From Victivallales bacterium (GTDB taxonomy: Bacteria; Verrucomicrobiota; Lentisphaeria; Oligosphaerales; Oligosphaeraceae), in NCBI GenBank assembly GCA_017964325.1, contig JAGCSE010000033.1, positions 1-60,386 on the forward strand: a DNA stretch of 60,386 bases, written 5' to 3'. Position 1 is the stretch's first letter. Each line of letters begins with the position of its first letter. This document shows positions 42,878 through 52,097 of the stretch, piece by piece. Made by a program: the position numbers and the translations under genes. A model generated the notes under the pieces. It did no database searches. It saw nothing but the letters and a program-made list of their open reading frames with translations, and was not told where the DNA came from.

Positions 42878-43804
42878 TTAATAATTCATCTTCAAGTCGA
42901 TGGATTGGACGTTGGCCGTTGTCGGACGGCTATGGGCGTCGAATTTCGGATTGCCCGTCATTTCGCGTGTAACTCCCATGAACAGCGAGCTTTGCATACC
43001 GTTGATCTTGATTCGGCCGTCTTCTGAAAGGGTGATGATGGCATGGACTGGATCGTTGAACATGACCGTGTTGCAGGCGAGACGCCAGCGGTTGAGAATC
43101 TCCGGCGGATACAGGTCATGCTTTTTGCTGACCCATTCGTAGTTGGCGGAGTTGAGCTCGAAATAGATGACATTGTCGAGGATGCGGAGGAAATCGCGGT
43201 GATAATGGCCATTGATGCAGAGGCGGACGCGGCCTGGATGGCGGGCGTTGGCCTGGTTGATGATGGCCTTTACATCGTCTTGGTTGTGGATGCCGTGGTT
43301 TTCGCGTTCGTAGCTTTCATGGGAGAAGCAGACGCATGGATAAGGAGAGGTTTCGACGGTGTCGCGGAACCATTCGAGCTGTTCCGGCGGAATCCAGTCT
43401 CGTTCGTCGTTGAACTTGTAGTAGTTGCTGCTGGAGAAGTGGATGTATTCCCCGTCGTGCTTGAAATAGTTGGGGTCCAAGATGATGAAACGGAAGCCGT
43501 TTTTGTCGAAGTGATAATATCCGCGTTCCATGCGATAGCATTGGAGGGTGACTTCGTGTGGATTGCCGTCGTCGTCATGGTTGCCAATCGTATGGTATGT
43601 CGGAATCTTGAAATCGTTGTAGTGGTTGACGTAGTCGATGCATTTAAGTGGCGTGTGGGTGAAATCGCCGCAATGGATGATGAAATCGACGTTCTCCCAT
43701 TCCGCGTGGGCGAGGATGCGGTCGAGCCATTCCCACGAGTCGCGCGGGAACACGCCTGGATAATAATGGATGTCAGCGAAAGCGCAGAATTTAACGGTTT
43801 GCAT
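42878..43804 (-). CDS. Calcineurin-like metallophosphoesterase
   Basis: 308 residues. All five metal-site blocks are visible: FADIHYYP (DxH), HCGDFTH (GD), GNHDDDGN (GNHD), CFSHES (His), and NGHYHRD (GHxH), so two metal ions should be bound. No signal peptide. The closest general match is cytoplasmic phosphodiesterase/phosphomonoesterase-type proteins of catabolic clusters. It is the last gene of a leftward operon that starts with a sialidase; its start lies 15 bases after the SGNH esterase stop. Removal of phosphate from a sugar or nucleotide product would fit, but the substrate is not shown. Confidence 0.9.
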   Translation of the reverse strand: MQTVKFCAFADIHYYPGVFPRDSWEWLDRILAHAEWENVDFIIHCGDFTHTPLKCIDYVNHYNDFKIPTYHTIGNHDDDGNPHEVTLQCYRMERGYYHFDKNGFRFIILDPNYFKHDGEYIHFSSSNYYKFNDERDWIPPEQLEWFRDTVETSPYPCVCFSHESYERENHGIHNQDDVKAIINQANARHPGRVRLCINGHYHRDFLRILDNVIYFELNSANYEWVSKKHDLYPPEILNRWRLACNTVMFNDPVHAIITLSEDGRIKINGMQSSLFMGVTREMTGNPKFDAHSRPTTANVQSIDLKMNY

Positions 43805-43819
43805 AATGGTGGCCTTGAA

Positions 43820-45124
43820 TTAGAACAAGTCGATGAGTGCGTCGGCGAACTGCTTCATGCCGAAGGGGTTGGGATGGTTGATGGCGTTCATCATAAGGCT
43901 GGAATAGGGGATGCCCTGCCGCCAGAGGCGACCGTAGCGCATGGCGGCGTCCGCCAAGGCGATGTTCTTCTCGGCGGCGAACTTGCGGAGGGCGGTGACG
44001 TAGCCGCGCGGATCGTTGTCGATGTTCTTTTCGGACGTCAGCCCCATCCAGTCGGGGCGGACGTAATGCGGCGTGAGGATGATCCATTCGGCGCCGATAT
44101 TCTGGAAGTCGTTGAGGAACTTGGTGTAACGTTCATAGACGAGCTGTTCGTTGTAGCCTGAATCGTTGACGAATTCGGAGATGACGAGATCGGGCTTGAC
44201 GGCGAGAACTTTTTCATTGTAGTTGTGTTCGGCTCCCGCAGGCTGTGCGAGATAGCTGTTCGTGTTGCGTCCGCCCCATGCTTCCGTGACGAGTTCGATC
44301 TGCGCTTGCGGGAACATCTTCCGAAGGCGTTCGACGAACTGTTCCTGCCAGCGGTTGTGTTGCCAGTCTGGAACGAACGTGCCGACGGTCACGCTGTCGC
44401 CCCATGCGAGAATTTTCACCTTTTCGCCATTCTTGAGCTTTGCGTAAGTCTTTGGAATGAGCTTTGCTGCGGTATGCGGAGCAGGGCGAAGCCCCTTTGG
44501 AAATTCCGTTTCGAGAATCGGGAAGAGGTTTTCATCCGTCAATTTTGGAATGCAGCCGTTGATCCAGACGTTGGCGAGACGGATGTCGCCGTCAAGCAGT
44601 TCAGCCTGCGACGGATTCGCCTGATGCGGCACGCCCGTGCGAACGGCGAATGCGTTGTCTTTCGTCAAGACGATGGCGTCGATGCGCAATTTGACGTACG
44701 TGTAGTCAAAATAGACGGGCTGGCCTGCTTGAATGCGTCCATTGGGCAGGCGGCCGACGGTGCCCCAATCGGGCGTCAATTGATAGTCTTTTCCGTTTTC
44801 AAAGATGACGGCGTCCGCCTGGTCGGAGGATTTGACTTTGAGCGTTTCGACCTTCAGGGCGTTGCGCGTCGTGCATTCCTGTGCCGTGATGCCGACTGGC
44901 TTCGTGCCGCGCAGCCAGCCGCCGGTGTTCGGATTGTAGTCTGCCAATGCTGCATGGTGTTCATTGGCAACGACAAATGGCGACGGCTGTTCGATGCGGA
45001 CAATGCCTTTTTTGCCATTGTATGTAATTTCCACATCGAAATCACCAATGAGTTTTAATTGGGCTGGCTCCGCCAGCAGCGACATGGAGAGCAGGGCAAG
45101 ATTTACAAGCATCATTCTTTTCAT
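43820..45124 (-). CDS. Secreted SGNH/GDSL-type esterase
   Basis: 434 residues. The signal peptide is about residues 1-18 (MKRMMLVNLALLSMSLLA). A beta-rich domain covers about 20-230. The hydrolase domain follows: block I is ILAWGDSVTVG (nucleophile Ser), then WGGRNTNSY (oxyanion Gly), VNDSG (Asn), and a late NHPNPFGM with the catalytic His, where Asp is replaced by Asn in the usual DxxH spacing. It is expected to remove acyl, often acetyl, groups from glycans outside the cytoplasm. In an operon with a sialidase, a sialate O-acetylesterase-like role is plausible. That is an inference from context. Confidence 0.85.
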   Translation of the reverse strand: MKRMMLVNLALLSMSLLAEPAQLKLIGDFDVEITYNGKKGIVRIEQPSPFVVANEHHAALADYNPNTGGWLRGTKPVGITAQECTTRNALKVETLKVKSSDQADAVIFENGKDYQLTPDWGTVGRLPNGRIQAGQPVYFDYTYVKLRIDAIVLTKDNAFAVRTGVPHQANPSQAELLDGDIRLANVWINGCIPKLTDENLFPILETEFPKGLRPAPHTAAKLIPKTYAKLKNGEKVKILAWGDSVTVGTFVPDWQHNRWQEQFVERLRKMFPQAQIELVTEAWGGRNTNSYLAQPAGAEHNYNEKVLAVKPDLVISEFVNDSGYNEQLVYERYTKFLNDFQNIGAEWIILTPHYVRPDWMGLTSEKNIDNDPRGYVTALRKFAAEKNIALADAAMRYGRLWRQGIPYSSLMMNAINHPNPFGMKQFADALIDLF

Positions 45125-45168
45125 AGTTGATTCCTTTTTTATGTTGGATATTTTGAAAAACTACCATA

Positions 45169-46401
45169 TCAGTTTTCGACGAGCTTTTTGTCGATGATGA
45201 CATGTTTGCGCTTCAGATAGGTCTGAAGTGCCTTGATGTCAAGATCAAAGAAAGACGTCGCGGTTTCGTCTTTCACGAGGAAAGCGGCGGCGACACCGGC
45301 GGCTTCGCCGGAGACGGCGCATGTCGGAATGACGCGGGTGACGTCCCATGTGTCGCCGATGGAGGAAATGCAACGTCCTGCGGTGATGAGATTTGTGGTC
45401 TTCGTCGCGGCGATGGCGCGGAGGGGGATGCAGAAGATCGGGCCAGCCTTTCGCCAGTCGCCCGTCATGCCGAGCGTGTCGTCGAACCAGCGGTGGTCGT
45501 CCGTGACGCGGAGGGTCACTTTGCCAGCTAGCCGCCGCGTCATGCGGTGTGTCGGCATGGTGGTCGTCATGATGGGATAGATATCGCTTTCGGGCTTGGC
45601 CTCGCGGCGTTTCTGCAAATCCAGCATGGAGAAATGGCGCGATTCCAAAACCTGCGCGGTGACCTGCTCGGCGGAATCGCCGCGGAACGTGCGGCCGTTC
45701 TCCGGAAACGATTTCGTGGCGGAAAATCGCTGCGACCACGGGCAGAGTTTCGGCTGTCCGTCCTCCATGATGTAATACCAGCAGCTGCGGACGTTTCCGC
45801 CGATGGAGACGGTCTTGTCGCCAGCTGCGTAAACGACATCCGCATCGCCGGAGGCATCGACGACGGCCTGCGTCAGCAACGCCTGCCGCCCGCCCTTCGA
45901 TTCAATGATCACGGCCTTGATGGTGTTGCCTTCCTTCAAGACTGTGCAGAAGCGCGTATCGTAGTAGATTTTCACATGGTTCTTCAGCAGAAGGCGTTCC
46001 AACTTGTACATGAATGTGACGGGATTGAAGCCCGTCTGGTAGCGGTGCTTCTTGCGTTCCTCTGCGTTGCCGCCCTTCGTCCAGCAGGCGGGAATCGGCC
46101 CGATGCGCAGATTCGGACGCTCCTTCGGTTCGTCATCGACGGACAGCTTGATAAGCTCTTCGCAGATGCCGCCGGAGACTTGATGGCCTTTTCCGTCGCA
46201 GAGCGGCAGATAGATGACGACATTGCCGATGGTCGCCAAACCGCCGAGCGCGCAGAATTTCTCCAACAGGCAGACTTTGGCTCCAGCCCGCGCGGCGGCC
46301 AGCGCCGCTGATACGCCCGCGATGCCGCCGCCGACAACGACGACATCGTAACTGCCTAGTATTTCAATGTTTTTTGCAGGTTCTAAAATGGTAGGTTTCA
46401 T
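45169..46401 (-). CDS. FAD-dependent oxidoreductase
   Basis: 410 residues. The N-terminal dinucleotide-binding motif is SYDVVVVGGGIAGVSAALAAARAGAKVCLLEKF (GxGxxG with the closing Glu), followed by GGLATIG. The C-terminus has the second FAD contact in LITAGRCISSIGDTWDVTRVIPTCAVSGEAAGVAA. This layout matches the FAD_oxidored group (PF12831-type) that is frequent in PVC sugar-degradation clusters. The physiological electron donor and substrate are unknown. It starts three bases after the sialidase stop and is followed by the SGNH esterase gene 44 bases on, so all are likely read together. No signal peptide is evident. Confidence 0.9.
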   Translation of the reverse strand: MKPTILEPAKNIEILGSYDVVVVGGGIAGVSAALAAARAGAKVCLLEKFCALGGLATIGNVVIYLPLCDGKGHQVSGGICEELIKLSVDDEPKERPNLRIGPIPACWTKGGNAEERKKHRYQTGFNPVTFMYKLERLLLKNHVKIYYDTRFCTVLKEGNTIKAVIIESKGGRQALLTQAVVDASGDADVVYAAGDKTVSIGGNVRSCWYYIMEDGQPKLCPWSQRFSATKSFPENGRTFRGDSAEQVTAQVLESRHFSMLDLQKRREAKPESDIYPIMTTTMPTHRMTRRLAGKVTLRVTDDHRWFDDTLGMTGDWRKAGPIFCIPLRAIAATKTTNLITAGRCISSIGDTWDVTRVIPTCAVSGEAAGVAAAFLVKDETATSFFDLDIKALQTYLKRKHVIIDKKLVEN

Positions 46402-46404
46402 GAT

Positions 46405-47478
46405 TTAGAGACTCCAGCGTGTCCAGAGGAGGGAGGTCTTCTCGCCTGTGTTAAGTTGCTGATAATAAATGGTCAAAATGTCGCCGTTGGGCAGTTCGAC
46501 GGAGGCGGGATAGCCGAGGTCGCCGTTGGGGGCGTCGTCGCGGAGGATGATTTCGTCGCTCCACGTCTTGCCGCCGTCGCGGGAGACCTTTGCACGTTCA
46601 CCGTAAGGAGCTGAACGATAGCCATATACCATGACGATGGCACCCGATGAATGCTTCAGAAGATGCGGCGGTGAACCCGCCGCGCCGATGGATTCCATGA
46701 CGGACCATGTCCTGCCGCCGTCTGTGGAGCGGGTGATCATGGACGTGAAAGGATTATGGACGCGAACTGCGCCAAGAAGCGTTCCATCATCCAATTCAAC
46801 GACATGTGGCTCGTGACATTCGTCGTTGACAACGCCGTCTGGCAATGGAATCGTGCCGAGCAGTTGCCAATTTTTGCCTTCGTCGCGGGAGATGGCGGCC
46901 TGGATGGGCGTGTTGTGTTTATGGAGCGTGTGGAGGCCGTTGACGTCCATGTCCCATTTCTTGCCGAGATAGAACCAGCCGCCATCCTTCAGGACGATAA
47001 AGCCATGTGGCGTATTTACAGGAGCTTGGAATGGTTCGCCCCAATATTCGCCGTCTGGGCTGACACGGATCCACGAACCGATATAGCGGTTGATCATGCC
47101 GTCCGTCCATGTGTCCATGACGGCTCCCATCTCCTTTCTTGCGGCATCCCATCCTGTCTCTGGATTCTTGAATTGACGATAGTAGAAAATGGTATTGGAT
47201 GTAAACCACGTCAACGCAAGCCGTTGTCCTCCAAGGGAGATGATGCCCGCGTCGCGGTCGTCCAATGGCGTGTTGTTGACAATGATTGGCGCAGACCATG
47301 TGACGCCGTCATCATGGCTTTTGCAGACGACGGTGCGACCCCATGGGCATACATGCTGGTTGCGGAAGCCGGAGGCGGCGACGAGCAGGGTGCCGTCCGC
47401 CTGTCGGGCGATGGACGGCCAGCCGAAATAGCCGAATTTGTCGTGCGGCATGGAACAAATGACGCCGTTTGTTTTCAT
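46405..47478 (-). CDS. Sialidase-family (Asp-box) glycosidase, cytoplasmic
   Basis: 357 residues from the ATG at 47476-47478, which has GGGAG nine bases upstream. It has no signal peptide. Asp-box motifs are SHDDGVTW, SRDEGKNW, STDGGRTW and SRDGGKTW, spaced as in a six-bladed propeller. YFGWPSIARQADG holds the Arg-Ile-Pro-like position of the carboxylate-binding triad in changed form. DECHEPHVVEL could hold the Glu nucleophile helper. The protein is a glycoside hydrolase of the sialidase superfamily; whether its substrate is sialic acid or another acidic sugar is open. It is the first gene of the operon with FAD oxidoreductase, SGNH esterase and metallophosphoesterase. Confidence 0.85.
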   Translation of the reverse strand: MKTNGVICSMPHDKFGYFGWPSIARQADGTLLVAASGFRNQHVCPWGRTVVCKSHDDGVTWSAPIIVNNTPLDDRDAGIISLGGQRLALTWFTSNTIFYYRQFKNPETGWDAARKEMGAVMDTWTDGMINRYIGSWIRVSPDGEYWGEPFQAPVNTPHGFIVLKDGGWFYLGKKWDMDVNGLHTLHKHNTPIQAAISRDEGKNWQLLGTIPLPDGVVNDECHEPHVVELDDGTLLGAVRVHNPFTSMITRSTDGGRTWSVMESIGAAGSPPHLLKHSSGAIVMVYGYRSAPYGERAKVSRDGGKTWSDEIILRDDAPNGDLGYPASVELPNGDILTIYYQQLNTGEKTSLLWTRWSL

Positions 47479-47602
47479 AGTATTCGTCTCCCTGAATAGA
47501 AAAATGAAGAGGTTTGTGTTCTGTTTTTGTGGATTTACGCCAATTACATTGTATTTTAACATATATTTGACATTTGGCTAATAAAATGGCGAAGGTTTGC
47601 TT

Positions 47603-49369
47603 ATGAAAAATAAACATTTGACGATATTCCTGTTGACGGCGGCGATTGTCGTGTCGATGTGCGGCATGGTTTGGGCGGAAGACGGCGAAGAGGAGGAACT
47701 GACAGGTTTCGCGCTGTTTGAGAAGCTGCGCGGAATGAGGCTTGAGGCGCAATCCGCCATGGCGAAGGAGGACTACGTCGAGGCCGCGAAAATTTTCCGC
47801 CGCATGGCGCGTTATGAGAAGAATCGCGCCCGCAGCGCGGCCTATCTGCTTCGTGGCGCGGACTGCCTGATGCAGGCGAAAAAGAGTCACCGCGCTTTGG
47901 AGGAATACACGAATTTGATGGAGAACTATCCGTTGTATGTCCCGTATGAGCATGTTGTGGAACAACTTAGACAGTTAGCGGAATGGTTCATTGTTGGCGA
48001 TGGCACGTTCTTGGGCATCCGCGACAAGGATGCGGGCATCAAGATATATGAAATGATCATCCGCGAGGCGCCGTCCATGCACGTGACGTTGAACGACCGT
48101 CTGCGGCTGGCGGAACTTTTGATAGAAAGCGGTCGTGGTGAAGAGGCCGTTGTCGTCTATCAGACATTATTGCGGCAGGAGATGGACAATTGGGATGTCC
48201 ACGCGAAACTGGCGCTGCTTTTCCTGAAATTGAGCAAGAGCGGCGATGGCGACGGTGCGAAGCTGCGGGCGGCCGTGCGAGAGGCGAACATCGTCCTCCA
48301 AAATAGCCCAAATCATCCTAAGATAAAGGAATTGAAGAAGCTGTGCAAAGATGCGGACAACGAGGAAGCAAACAGGATTTTGCAGCAGGGCGAGTTCTAT
48401 CTGGTGCCTGCTCATTCCCGCCCCGCCTCTGCCCGCCGCTATTTCCATGACGTGATTTTGAAATATCCGGATTCGTCAGCAGCCAAAAAGGCACAGCATT
48501 ATCTTAGGAACAATCCCGCGTTGAGGCAATTGGAGGAAGCGCAGGCGGCGAAGCCGCCAGTCGGTCCTGACAAAAAAGGGCCTCAACCGCCGAATCCTGC
48601 GCCTCCGTCGCTATTTACGGGTGCGAAGCCGTCGCCGTCCGCAACGCCGTCGAAACCGGTTCCACCGCCGCCTGGAGGCGACAAGAAAGAGGCGGAACAC
48701 CGCAAGCAGGAGGAGGCGAAACGGAAAGAGTCTGAAAAGGCACGACTTGCGCAAGAGGAGTTGCAGCGCAAGGAAGCCGAAAAAGCGAAGATGAAACGCG
48801 AAGCTGAGGAGGCCCGTCAGCGTGAGAAGAAAGACAAGGAACGCCGCGAAGCGGAGAAGAAGGCGGAGAAGGCGCGTCTTGCAGAGGAGGCTACCCGCCG
48901 CGAAGCCGCTGAAAAGGCTGAAAAGGTGAAGGCGAAGCGCGAGGCCGAGGAGGCTCGTCTGCGTGAAAAGCAGGAAAAGGAGCTTAAAAAGAAGGAACAG
49001 ATGCGGCTAGAAGCGGAAAAGAAACGTCAGGAAGCAGAAAGGAAGCGTTTGGAAGAGGAACGCCGCAAGGCGGACAAGGCCGCCAAGGCGCGTGCCAAGA
49101 CGGAGGAAGAAGAACGTGAACGCATTGAAAAGGCGCGTGTTAAGGCGGAAGGTCAGGTGCGGGAAGGCGGTAAGCCGAAATCCGAACCGCAGGTGAAGAT
49201 GGTCGGCCAGGACAAGAAGAAAATTGAGGAGGCGAAGCGTCAAGCGGAGGAGGAGCTAAAACGCATTCGTGAACGCAAGGCGCGGATGCTTCAACAGGAT
49301 CCGAAATTGCTGGAAGAAGAACAGAAGCGTTTGAGGGAGCTGATGGAAAAGGATCGTAAGACCCGTTGA
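47603..49369 (+). CDS. Secreted TPR protein with proline-rich linker and charged coiled-coil
   Basis: 588 residues from the ATG at 47603, seven bases after GAAGG. Signal peptide about residues 1-25 (ending GMVWAED). Residues about 28-290 contain TPR-like helices (for example AAKIFRRMARYEKN, ALEEYTNLMENYP). A Pro-rich stretch covers about 320-365. The last 220 residues are almost only Lys, Glu, Arg and Ala, a long single helix or coiled coil as in TolA. A periplasmic spanning or scaffolding role is inferred. The stop overlaps the frame of the lipoprotein gene that follows, so the two are probably co-transcribed and may act together in the envelope. Confidence 0.85.
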   Translation: MKNKHLTIFLLTAAIVVSMCGMVWAEDGEEEELTGFALFEKLRGMRLEAQSAMAKEDYVEAAKIFRRMARYEKNRARSAAYLLRGADCLMQAKKSHRALEEYTNLMENYPLYVPYEHVVEQLRQLAEWFIVGDGTFLGIRDKDAGIKIYEMIIREAPSMHVTLNDRLRLAELLIESGRGEEAVVVYQTLLRQEMDNWDVHAKLALLFLKLSKSGDGDGAKLRAAVREANIVLQNSPNHPKIKELKKLCKDADNEEANRILQQGEFYLVPAHSRPASARRYFHDVILKYPDSSAAKKAQHYLRNNPALRQLEEAQAAKPPVGPDKKGPQPPNPAPPSLFTGAKPSPSATPSKPVPPPPGGDKKEAEHRKQEEAKRKESEKARLAQEELQRKEAEKAKMKREAEEARQREKKDKERREAEKKAEKARLAEEATRREAAEKAEKVKAKREAEEARLREKQEKELKKKEQMRLEAEKKRQEAERKRLEEERRKADKAAKARAKTEEEERERIEKARVKAEGQVREGGKPKSEPQVKMVGQDKKKIEEAKRQAEEELKRIRERKARMLQQDPKLLEEEQKRLRELMEKDRKTR

Positions 49370-49386
49370 ATCAACAAGGTGTGAAC

Positions 49387-49923
49387 ATGAGCAAAATATT
49401 CGTTGCGTTGTCATGGCTGCTTTTGCTGACGGGGTGTTATCACGTTGGGGTTCCAGGCGGTCGTGCCATCGCGTTTGATGAAGTCAATCTCACGAACAAC
49501 ACACGGGAGCCGTCGCTGATGCGACAGTTTGACATGTCCTTCAAGGAACAGGTCAGCGTGACGCCAGGCGTCAGCGGCAAGGCGAACCGTGATGCGTGCA
49601 ACTACAATTTGGATATCGAACTGGTGTCCATTCGCAATATGTCCGTCGCCCGTGCGGAAGTCCGTGACAAAAAGAGCCGCGACGGGCGGGATGAAGCCTA
49701 TCAGACGGTTTTGAACCGTGTCGAATTGACGGTCAAGTTGAAGGCGTACAATCAGGACCAGCCGATTCATCCAGACCATCCGACATACGAACATACATTC
49801 ATCGGGCGTGGTGACATTCCGCGGATGCACGACCGCGAAGTGCCGTTGCAGGCCGCGTATAAGCAGGCTGCCGATGATGCCGCCCGTCAGATCGTTGCCG
49901 CCATCGCAGAACTCAACCCCTGA
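49387..49923 (+). CDS. LptE-like outer-membrane lipoprotein
   Basis: 178 residues from the ATG at 49387, which follows AAGGTG; an in-frame ATG seven codons earlier lies at the end of the upstream gene. The signal MSKIFVALSWLLLLTGC has a clear LTGC lipobox. The mature part begins YHVGVPGGRAIAFDEVNLTNNTREPSL, which fits the short LptE pattern (a small alpha/beta domain after the lipid anchor that starts with a Y-x-(x)-G-type block), and it ends with a helix ADDAARQIVAAIAEL. LptE helps LptD insert lipopolysaccharide into the outer membrane. The match is by pattern, and other DUF-type lipoproteins share this shape. Confidence 0.75.
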   Translation: MSKIFVALSWLLLLTGCYHVGVPGGRAIAFDEVNLTNNTREPSLMRQFDMSFKEQVSVTPGVSGKANRDACNYNLDIELVSIRNMSVARAEVRDKKSRDGRDEAYQTVLNRVELTVKLKAYNQDQPIHPDHPTYEHTFIGRGDIPRMHDREVPLQAAYKQAADDAARQIVAAIAELNP

Positions 49924-49929
49924 AATACC

Positions 49930-50424
49930 ATGGACTTGCGGATAGGACAAGGATACGACATCCATCGCTTGGTGGAAGGTCGGGAACTATGGCTGGGCGG
50001 CGTGCATATTCCGTCGCCCATCGGTCTTCTAGGCCATTCGGATGCAGATGCGCTGTTGCACGCCGTCATCGATGCCGTTTTGGGGGCGTTGGCTCTTGGC
50101 GACATCGGTGGCTGGTTTCCGGACACGGAGGAGGCATGGCATGGCGCGGACAGCAGAGAGTTGCTGCGGAAGGTGTTGGAAGACAAGCGGGTAGCATCGT
50201 GGCAACTAGTCAATTTGGATTGTACGGTCATTGCTGAACGACCGAAACTGGTTCCATACAAGGAGGCGATTCGCGCTTCTTTAGCGGAGCTGTTCGGCTG
50301 TGAGATTGAACGCATTTCCGTGAAGGCGAAGACACATGAAAAACTAGACTCGCTAGGTGCGGGCGCGGCGTTGTCAGCCATCGCTGTCGTGCTGCTGGAG
50401 AAGCGGCGGGATTTGAGTTTGTGA
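49930..50424 (+). CDS. ispF: 2-C-methyl-D-erythritol 2,4-cyclodiphosphate synthase
   Basis: 164 residues, the normal length. The signature GQGYDIHRL gives the zinc ligands Asp and His. GLLGHSDADALLHA, LGDIGGWFPDT and the C-terminal KAKTHEKLDSLGAGAALSA complete the family pattern. The enzyme makes the cyclic diphosphate of the non-mevalonate isoprenoid pathway in the cytoplasm, as a trimer. The stop overlaps the GTG of the next gene (GTGA), and it starts six bases after the LptE-like gene, so it belongs to the same transcript. No other isoprenoid gene is in the window. Confidence 0.97.
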   Translation: MDLRIGQGYDIHRLVEGRELWLGGVHIPSPIGLLGHSDADALLHAVIDAVLGALALGDIGGWFPDTEEAWHGADSRELLRKVLEDKRVASWQLVNLDCTVIAERPKLVPYKEAIRASLAELFGCEIERISVKAKTHEKLDSLGAGAALSAIAVVLLEKRRDLSL

Positions 50425-51125
50425 AATTCATATCGGACATCATCGACTTTCTGGCTCCGAAATTGTGTCCAGGCTGTGGGCGGACGGTGCTTTCGGAAGG
50501 AGAGGAGATGTGCGCAGAGTGTCTGGCCGAATGCGACGTGCTTCCAGAAAAGCGTTGTCCGCGTTGTGGCGGTCCAGCAGACGGGTTGTTGGACGAATGT
50601 GGTTTGTGTCAGTTGGAAGAGGAAGACAGACCGTGGAAACAGGCGGTGTCGGTGTTCCCTTTCGCGGGGAAGGCGCGGCAGTGGATTCATGAGTTCAAAT
50701 ACCGCGACAAGCTGTATCTTGCTCCGTTTCTGGCAGATAGTCTGGCGGATGCTTGGCGAAAATATGGAAACAGCGAGAAGATTGACGGAATAGTACCTGT
50801 ACCGCTGCATTGGCTGCGCCGCTTCATGAGAGGCTACAACCAGACGGAAGTGCTGGCCGACCATCTGGGAAGACGGCTCGGATTGCCCACAGTCTGCTGC
50901 CTGAAGCGGTCGCGCTACACGCGGCAGCAGGCCAGAATGAACAAAGAAGAACGGCGGCGCAACATCCGCCATGCCTTCGTATGCAGAAAAAGCCCTGCAG
51001 GGTTAAGGTTGCTCCTTTTAGATGACGTCTTTACGACAGGCTCGACGCTCAAAGCGGCGGCGACGGCACTTCTGGACGGCGGCGCGGCAGCCGTCAGCGT
51101 GCTGACAATCGCGAGGGATTTGTGA
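50421..51125 (+). CDS. comF: ComF-family phosphoribosyltransferase-like protein
   Basis: 234 residues starting with GTG at 50421, overlapping the ispF stop. The N-terminus carries two zinc-ribbon pairs (CPGC, CAEC, CPRC, CGLC). The C-terminal part has the PRPP-type loop LLLLDDVFTTGSTL and the family block IVPVPLHWLRRFMRGYNQTEVLA. ComF proteins are linked to DNA uptake and to replication restart during natural transformation; the catalytic role is unsettled. No other competence gene is in the window. Confidence 0.93.
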   Translation: MKFISDIIDFLAPKLCPGCGRTVLSEGEEMCAECLAECDVLPEKRCPRCGGPADGLLDECGLCQLEEEDRPWKQAVSVFPFAGKARQWIHEFKYRDKLYLAPFLADSLADAWRKYGNSEKIDGIVPVPLHWLRRFMRGYNQTEVLADHLGRRLGLPTVCCLKRSRYTRQQARMNKEERRRNIRHAFVCRKSPAGLRLLLLDDVFTTGSTLKAAATALLDGGAAAVSVLTIARDL

Positions 51126-51153
51126 CAATCTTGAAACGCGAAACGCCAAATAA

Positions 51154-52023
51154 ATGGATAATATAATTATGGGACAAACAGAAGAAAAAATCCAGTTTCC
51201 AGTGGAGTCCGCCACGTCGGATATACCTGCGGGGACGATAGTTAAATGCAAAAACTGCGAAGAGGAACTGAGCCAGCGGACATTGGATTGCAATTTCCAG
51301 GTCTGCCCGCATTGCGGCTACCATCATCCATTGTCGGCGGATCAGCGGATTGCGCTGCTCGTTGATTTCGGTACGTTTGAGGAGATGGATGCGAAATTGA
51401 AATCCGTCGATTTCTTAAATTTCGGCAATGATGGAAGTTATGCGAAAAAACTAGTGGAGTCCCGCAGGAAGACGTCGCTGGACGAAGCGGTTGTCTGCGG
51501 CATGGGTTGCATTGGCGACCATCCTGTCTGCATTGCGGTCATGGATTTCCGTTTCATGGGGGCGAGCATGGGTTCGGCCGTCGGCGAAAAGATCACGCGG
51601 CTGATTGAGACGGCGACGGCGCGTCGCCTTCCGCTTCTGATCGCGACGGCAAGCGGCGGCGCGCGTATGCAGGAAGGCGCGTTGAGCCTCATGCAGATGG
51701 CGAAGACGTCGGGCGCCTTAATGCGCCATGACGAGGCAGGTCTGCCGTATATCGCGTTGTTGACGAATCCTACGACTGGCGGCGTGACGGCGAGTTTTGC
51801 TTCGTTGGGCGACGTTATTCTTGCAGAACCGAAGGCGATGATCTGTTTCGCGGGCCCACGCGTCATCAAAAATACAACTCAATCCGAACTGCCTCCTGGC
51901 TTCCAGACGGCGGAATTTCTACTCGCACATGGATTCATTGACCGCGTGGTGCCGCGCAAACGGCTCAAGCAGGAAATTACATTGTTATTGGATGCGTTCC
52001 AGCCAAAAGTACGCTCCGTCTAG
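51154..52023 (+). CDS. accD: Acetyl-CoA carboxylase carboxyltransferase subunit beta
   Basis: 289 residues. The N-terminal zinc ribbon has CKNC and CPHC. The carboxyltransferase core shows GASMGSAVGEKITRLIE, ATASGGARMQEGALSLMQMAKT, TNPTTGGVTASFASLGDV and AGPRVIKNTTQSELPPGFQTAEFLL. It joins AccA to transfer the carboxyl group from biotin to acetyl-CoA, the first step of fatty-acid synthesis. The start is taken as the first ATG; a second ATG five codons later is equally possible, since no good ribosome site is seen. The gene lies 28 bases after comF. rnpB follows. Confidence 0.96.
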   Translation: MDNIIMGQTEEKIQFPVESATSDIPAGTIVKCKNCEEELSQRTLDCNFQVCPHCGYHHPLSADQRIALLVDFGTFEEMDAKLKSVDFLNFGNDGSYAKKLVESRRKTSLDEAVVCGMGCIGDHPVCIAVMDFRFMGASMGSAVGEKITRLIETATARRLPLLIATASGGARMQEGALSLMQMAKTSGALMRHDEAGLPYIALLTNPTTGGVTASFASLGDVILAEPKAMICFAGPRVIKNTTQSELPPGFQTAEFLLAHGFIDRVVPRKRLKQEITLLLDAFQPKVRSV

Positions 52024-52056
52024 GTATCGTGCAGGTATTTTCGCCGTCGGCTTTTG

Positions 52057-52084
52057 TTGCAACAGGCGGAAAATTGGTTACATT
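52057..52084 (+). promoter_or_regulatory. Candidate promoter of rnpB
   Basis: TTGCAA at 52057-52062, a 16-base spacer and TACATT at 52079-52084, ending about 14 bases before the RNA 5' end. It matches the pattern found in front of the C26 hydrolase and the metallo-hydrolase. Confidence 0.45.
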
Positions 52085-52097
52085 AAATCATTGTGTT

